Positions 60,210 through 64,000 of a DNA stretch of 64,000 nt are shown here, in pieces (position 1 is the first letter of the stretch; every line of letters starts with the position of its first letter). The notes beneath the pieces were generated by a model that saw only the letters and a program-made list of their open reading frames with translations, ran no database searches and was not told the DNA's origin. Source of the DNA: JANQTF01 sp036835375 (GTDB lineage Bacteria; Bacteroidota; Bacteroidia; J057); assembly GCA_036835375.1 (NCBI GenBank), contig DAITMB010000008.1, positions 1-64,000 of the forward strand. Direction: 5' to 3'. Both the position numbers and the translations under genes were made by a program.

Positions 60210-61442
60210 GTGCCTGTATCTCATTCACAAATCAAGGCTTTAGGTTATCCACCTGCTAGCAGCGATATTCGAGCTGCCATTCACCTCCATTTTTCGCAAT
60301 TGTCCCCGACCAGCCCATTTCTTCAACAGTTGCACTTGACGCAGTTTCGGTCTTATTCGGACCTCCAGCTCACTTTGTCACCGCACATCAACTGCTTCAC
60401 GGGTGCCAATGGTGCCGGAAAAACCAATATTCTCGATTCGATCCACTACCTCGCATTCACGCGGGGATTTCGCCACCACCTCGACAAGCAAGCAGTCCAG
60501 GATGGAGGTTCGTTTTTCTTCATTGGCGGAAACTGGCAAGCGGGTAAATCCATCAAAAATATTCGCTGCACTTTTCAGCAAGGAAAAGGCAAAAAGCTCC
60601 TGATCAATCAAAAACCTTTGGAGCGAATGAGCGACCACATTGGACGAATGCCATTGGTAGCCATTTTGCCTTCCGATACGGACTTGATCAATGGTGCCTC
60701 TGCGGATCGCAGGCGATTTCTCGACATGCTCATTTCGCAGTATGATCCCTTGTTTTTGCAGCACCTGATTCAGTATGAGCGTATCTTGCAGCAGCGCAAT
60801 GCGCTCTTGAAAATGATGGCGGAACAGCGATACTTTGACGCCGATCAACTCGCACTATGGGATGAGCAACTGATTCCGCATGGTATCGCAGTGAAAGAAG
60901 GTCGGGCGCAGTTCGTGGACGCCTTCTCTCCCATTTTTGCCAGATATTTTGCAGAGATTGTTTCGGAAAAAGAGACACCTTCCCTCAACTACAGAAGCCA
61001 GGTAGAACATAACACTCCACAGGGTTGGCGACAACTCTTCCAAGAGAATCTCGACAAGGATCGCGCAAATGGATATTCCCTCGGTGGGATCCATCGGGAT
61101 GACCTCGCCTTCTACATCGATGAGCACAGTGTTCGCCATTATGGCTCACAAGGACAGCAAAAGACCTTTGTGATATCGCTCAAGCTGGCCCAGTATGAGT
61201 TGCTTCAGGCGAAAACGAACATGGCGCCACTCCTGCTGCTCGACGATCTTTTTGACAAACTTGATCGCCATCGACTCAGCCAGATTGCACATTTACTTCA
61301 ATCCAGAATTCAGGGACAAATTTTCATCACGGATACTTCTCAGGCGAGGTTGGAGGAAATTTTTGAGGGAAGTCAACGAGAGATCCTGTATTTTTCAGTG
61401 GCGGATGGAGCGGTATCTTCTGGTGTTGAGAGGCGATCCTGA
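60210..61442 (+). CDS. recF: DNA replication and repair protein RecF
   Basis: An SMC-like ATPase that loads RecA at gaps. Walker A GANGAGKT is at 65-72 of the 410-residue frame, and SLGGIHRDDLAFYI, GSQGQQKTFVISLKLAQYEL and LLLLDDLFDKLDRHRLSQI mark the signature and Walker B. The frame opens with GTG at 60210, but RecF usually has its P-loop near residue 35, so a TTG at 60300 (giving P-loop at 35-42) is the more natural start; 30 residues of the upstream frame are unmatched. Followed 152 bp later by a DUF721 gene. Confidence 0.93.
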   Translation: MPVSHSQIKALGYPPASSDIRAAIHLHFSQLSPTSPFLQQLHLTQFRSYSDLQLTLSPHINCFTGANGAGKTNILDSIHYLAFTRGFRHHLDKQAVQDGGSFFFIGGNWQAGKSIKNIRCTFQQGKGKKLLINQKPLERMSDHIGRMPLVAILPSDTDLINGASADRRRFLDMLISQYDPLFLQHLIQYERILQQRNALLKMMAEQRYFDADQLALWDEQLIPHGIAVKEGRAQFVDAFSPIFARYFAEIVSEKETPSLNYRSQVEHNTPQGWRQLFQENLDKDRANGYSLGGIHRDDLAFYIDEHSVRHYGSQGQQKTFVISLKLAQYELLQAKTNMAPLLLLDDLFDKLDRHRLSQIAHLLQSRIQGQIFITDTSQARLEEIFEGSQREILYFSVADGAVSSGVERRS

Positions 61443-61594
61443 CGTGGGAAGTTTAAATTTTTTCGAACTTCTTCGCATCGTCTCACATCCCAGAAGCTGG
61501 CCCTTACCTTGCCCGTCTTGGTTGCAGATCGCTTCGACTTTCGATTCCATCTACCCAACCATTCCCCTTTGTCACCTGTAGTCATTCACCCTCC

Positions 61595-61882
61595 ATGTCA
61601 CACCAATACCAAAGCCTCAGCGACGCCATCAAAGCCTTTCTGGATCATCACGGATTGAGCGATGAAGCGGCAATCCAGGAAGTGATCACGCAGTGGGAAT
61701 CCCTCATGGGAAAGCCCATTGCGCAAGCCACAGACAAGATTTGGTTCAAAGGGGGAATTTTTTATATAAAAATGTCGAGTCCCGTCTGGAAAAATGAGTT
61801 GCAGCTTGGGCGGGAAAAAATCAAAACAGCGCTCAATGGAAAAATGGGGAAAGACTTGGTTCGCGAAGTAAGAATTGTGTAG
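61595..61882 (+). CDS. DUF721 (DciA-like) protein
   Basis: A 95-residue protein matching DUF721: SLSDAIKAFLDHHGLSDEAA, VITQWESLMGKPIAQATDKI, GGIFYIKMSSPVWKNELQLG and a terminal KDLVREVRIV. DUF721 proteins of the DciA family assist replicative helicase loading in bacteria that lack DnaC. The Bacteroidota version is short, as here. Position after recF places it among replication/repair genes. Start ATG at 61595 fits the family. Confidence 0.88.
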   Translation: MSHQYQSLSDAIKAFLDHHGLSDEAAIQEVITQWESLMGKPIAQATDKIWFKGGIFYIKMSSPVWKNELQLGREKIKTALNGKMGKDLVREVRIV

Positions 61883-61990
61883 GCGACGAGCATGCTCTTG
61901 AGCACGCAAATATAAAGTTCAATAAAAATCAGATTGTTTCTCACCAAGATCCTCAGCGATCTTTGCGCCTTCAGCGATCCCTTCATCCCT

Positions 61991-63169
61991 ATGCTCTACA
62001 ATCTACGGGACTATCTTTTACAGCCTTCCTTTCGAAGCGTAGGGGCAGTTTTTGCCATTCACGCAGTATTTTTCAGCCTGTGGGTCACGCGGCTCCCTGA
62101 AATTAAAGAAGACCTTGCGTTGAGCGAGGGCGAATTAGGGCTGGTACTGTTTTTTCTTCCGTTGGGTGCCTTGGTCGCCATGCTCGTCGCTGGGCGGATG
62201 ATTCACTTGTGGGGCGCTGGGAATGTGACGACCGCGACCACCGTGATTTTTGCTCTGGTGATGCCTTTGCCTTTGCTGGCGACCAACGTCTATATTCTTG
62301 GAGCCGCACTTTTCGCGGCGGGTCTCGTGAGTGGTGCCATGGACATCGCCATGAACGCTGTTGCAGCCGCCTTGGAAGATCTTCACCGAAAGGTCATCAT
62401 GGCCACCACGCATGGATTTTTCAGTCTGGGCGGAATGGTCGGTGCCTTGCTTGGCAGCGTCTTCCTTGGCCTTGAATGGGTAAGATGGGCACCGATGATA
62501 GGTGCTGCTGTGATTTGTTTCCTCGTGCTCATACCGATCCATCGAGAGATTGGCCACATTCGTGACAAAAAGCAAGCACACAAAGGCGGGCATTTTTCCT
62601 TGCCCGGACGCGCTGTCCTTGGACTAGCCCTGATTGGCTTGTTCTGTATGATGGGCGAAGGTGCTGTGGCCGACTGGAGTGCGGTCTATCTGAAGGAAGT
62701 TTCCCTGGCTGATCCATACATGGTCGGACTGGGATATGCTGGATTTTCTCTTGCCATGACCCTAGGCAGGTTCAATGGAGATGTGATCATCCACCGATTT
62801 GGCGGTCTGAAAATCATTATCGCAGGAGGATTTTTTACCTTAATCGGCCTGGCTTTGGTGCTGATAGGAGCGCCTTTGTCCACCATTCTGGGGTTCACCT
62901 TCGTAGGCTTGGGCTACTCTTGCATCATCCCGGTAGTATTTAGCGAAGCAGCGAAATCGGATCCTGTCTCCGCCGCTCGGGGCATCACAGCAGTAGCTTC
63001 TTTGAGCTATATGGGCTTTCTGGCGGGCCCAGTGATCATCGGATTGGTGTCGGAGCAAGGGGGACTTAAAACAGGGATGATATTTCTCATGGTCACCGCT
63101 CTACTGTCTGTCTTAATTGCAACGCGATCTGTGAGAAAGCGGACCATGACCGCCTCCGGGCAAACCTGA
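61991..63169 (+). CDS. major facilitator superfamily transporter
   Basis: A 392-residue inner-membrane protein with 12 predicted helices. The ATG at 61991 (MLYNLRDYLLQPSFRSVGAV) is used; the longer frame starts with TTG. FFSLWVTRLPEIKEDLALSE with GELGLVLFFLPLGALVAMLV, SGAMDIAMNAVAAALEDLHR with KVIMATTHGFFSLGGMVGAL, and VGLGYAGFSLAMTLGRFNGD resemble the FucP/YbjJ-like group (sugar or drug transport). No substrate can be assigned. Convergent with glmS. Confidence 0.9.
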   Translation: MLYNLRDYLLQPSFRSVGAVFAIHAVFFSLWVTRLPEIKEDLALSEGELGLVLFFLPLGALVAMLVAGRMIHLWGAGNVTTATTVIFALVMPLPLLATNVYILGAALFAAGLVSGAMDIAMNAVAAALEDLHRKVIMATTHGFFSLGGMVGALLGSVFLGLEWVRWAPMIGAAVICFLVLIPIHREIGHIRDKKQAHKGGHFSLPGRAVLGLALIGLFCMMGEGAVADWSAVYLKEVSLADPYMVGLGYAGFSLAMTLGRFNGDVIIHRFGGLKIIIAGGFFTLIGLALVLIGAPLSTILGFTFVGLGYSCIIPVVFSEAAKSDPVSAARGITAVASLSYMGFLAGPVIIGLVSEQGGLKTGMIFLMVTALLSVLIATRSVRKRTMTASGQT

Positions 63170-63279
63170 GGAATGTTTCAGGGAAGGTGGACGGACTGAG
63201 CGTTCAACTACTGTATTCATCCAGAAAAAGCTCCTGCCATTTTCTGGCATTCTCCTTGTCAATCTCTGCACAAACCACC

Positions 63280-64000
63280 TTACTCTACCGTGACAGACTT
63301 CGCCAGATTGCGCGGCTGATCCACATCGCAGCCCCTCAGTTGTGCGATGTGATAAGAAAGTAATTGCTGGGGAATCACCGTCAACAGCGGCGTGAGCGCT
63401 GGATGCGTCTGGGGCACTTCGATGACAAATTCTGCCAGATCGCGAATAATGGTATCTCCTTGGGTCACCACGGCAATTACCCTTCCTCCGCGCGTCACGA
63501 CTTCCTGAAGGTTGCTCACGATCTTATCGTAGGACTCGTCATGGGTGGCGATGAACATGACTGGCATGTTTTCATCGATGAGCGCGATAGGTCCGTGCTT
63601 CATCTCCGCGGCTGGATAGCCTTCAGCATGGATATAAGAGATTTCTTTGAGCTTGAGGGCGCCCTCCAGTGCTACAGGAAAGTTAAGTCCTCTTCCGAGA
63701 TACAAAAAGTTGGTGGCGTTAGTGAATTGATGAGCGACTTTCTGAATGTAAAGGTCCTGCTCCAAGGTTTTTTCTACCAATTCCGAAATCTTTGCCAACT
63801 CCTTCATGATGGTCCTCGTCTCGGGCGTCGCCGTGCCTCGAAGCTGGGCGATATACACTGCCATGAGGGTGAGCACCGTGACTTGAGAGGTAAATGCTTT
63901 GGTAGAAGCGACCCCGATCTCTGGACCCGCGTGGATGTACACCCCTGCCTCCGTTGCCCTTGAAATCGAAGATCCGACGACGTTGACCACGCCCATTGCG
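63280..64000 (-). CDS. glmS: glutamine--fructose-6-phosphate aminotransferase, C-terminal part
   Basis: The frame runs off the right edge, leaving 239 C-terminal residues of a SIS-domain protein. NVVGSSISRATEAGVYIHAG then PEIGVASTKAFTSQVTVLTL is the first SIS domain end; FLYLGRGLNFPVALEGALKL then KEISYIHAEGYPAAEMKHGP is the second; the ending DVDQPRNLAKSVTVE is the classic GlmS C-terminus. The full enzyme makes glucosamine-6-phosphate for cell-wall and surface polysaccharides. The N-terminal glutaminase domain lies beyond the window. The Met at 63996 is internal, not the start. Confidence 0.96.
   Translation of the reverse strand, partial: AMGVVNVVGSSISRATEAGVYIHAGPEIGVASTKAFTSQVTVLTLMAVYIAQLRGTATPETRTIMKELAKISELVEKTLEQDLYIQKVAHQFTNATNFLYLGRGLNFPVALEGALKLKEISYIHAEGYPAAEMKHGPIALIDENMPVMFIATHDESYDKIVSNLQEVVTRGGRVIAVVTQGDTIIRDLAEFVIEVPQTHPALTPLLTVIPQQLLSYHIAQLRGCDVDQPRNLAKSVTVE

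Noticed and set aside
1..64000. CRISPR arrays, insertion sequences, prophage, tRNA or rRNA genes
   Set aside because: I looked for regularly spaced repeats, transposase motifs, phage genes and cloverleaf sequences and found none I could support.

Overview
This is a chromosomal window from a member of the Bacteroidota, probably a Saprospiria- or Cytophagia-like environmental lineage; I cannot place it further. The evidence is: a secreted protein with SprB repeats and a type IX secretion (T9SS) sorting domain; a TonB receptor with an N-terminal carboxypeptidase-regulatory domain; TAnnTTTG-type promoter elements (the dnaG promoter fits TTTG-N20-TAACTTTG); the coaX / outer-membrane-protein / TPR gene order; and Bacteroidota-type cold-shock, DUF721 and ThuA genes. 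Base composition looks near 50% GC. A run of exactly 100 N (2398-2497) shows that it is a scaffold. No rRNA, tRNA, CRISPR array, insertion sequence or prophage was recognised. Both ends cut genes (DUF445 on the left, glmS on the right).

Layout. 1-10.7 kb: DUF445 protein, a c-type-cytochrome/VCBS lipoprotein, ThuA (5' end lost in the gap), a DUF6807 (PmoA-like) lipoprotein, dnaG with all zinc ligands replaced, a YdeI-like protein, a TonB receptor and an AcpH-like protein. 10.9-19.2 kb: POT peptide transporter, NAD(P)-epimerase, hpt, a long PurF-like enzyme, nuoH, a TIGR03643 protein, a possible small RNA and an orphan ECF sigma factor. 19.2-28.7 kb: NeuD-type acetyltransferase, the TPR / barrel / coaX cluster, birA, rsfS, two small proteins of unknown function and recQ. 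29.1-36.7 kb, the most unusual part: an ECF sigma factor overlapping a gene for a predicted trans-envelope protein (cytoplasmic DW repeats, one membrane helix, C-terminal beta-barrel-like region); 700 bp without a gene; a GHKL/MORC-like ATPase with a nuclease-like but apparently inactive C-terminus; and an 847-residue secreted coiled-coil protein with a TonB-C-like domain at each end. 36.8-49.3 kb: dusB, CPBP protease-cdsA, glutamate dehydrogenase, GH78 rhamnosidase, ravA-viaA-EamA and a 1-Cys Bcp peroxiredoxin. 49.6-64 kb: T9SS adhesin, L-threonine-dehydrogenase-like gene, HAD phosphatase, DUF2147, nuoI-nuoL, cold-shock protein, pdhA, recF-DUF721 (DciA-like), MFS transporter and glmS.

Most genes are housekeeping genes in short transcription units on both strands. 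Complex I genes are dispersed (nuoH is 37 kb from nuoI-nuoL, and J/K are absent between I and L). Replication and repair genes (dnaG, recQ, recF, dciA-like) are also spread out. The strongest candidates for undescribed biology are the sigma/trans-envelope pair at 29126-31445 and the GHKL ATPase with a pseudo-nuclease domain at 32146-33960, whose upstream region holds a palindrome and three DnaA-box-like sites. A possible orphan small RNA at about 18330-18453 comes next.
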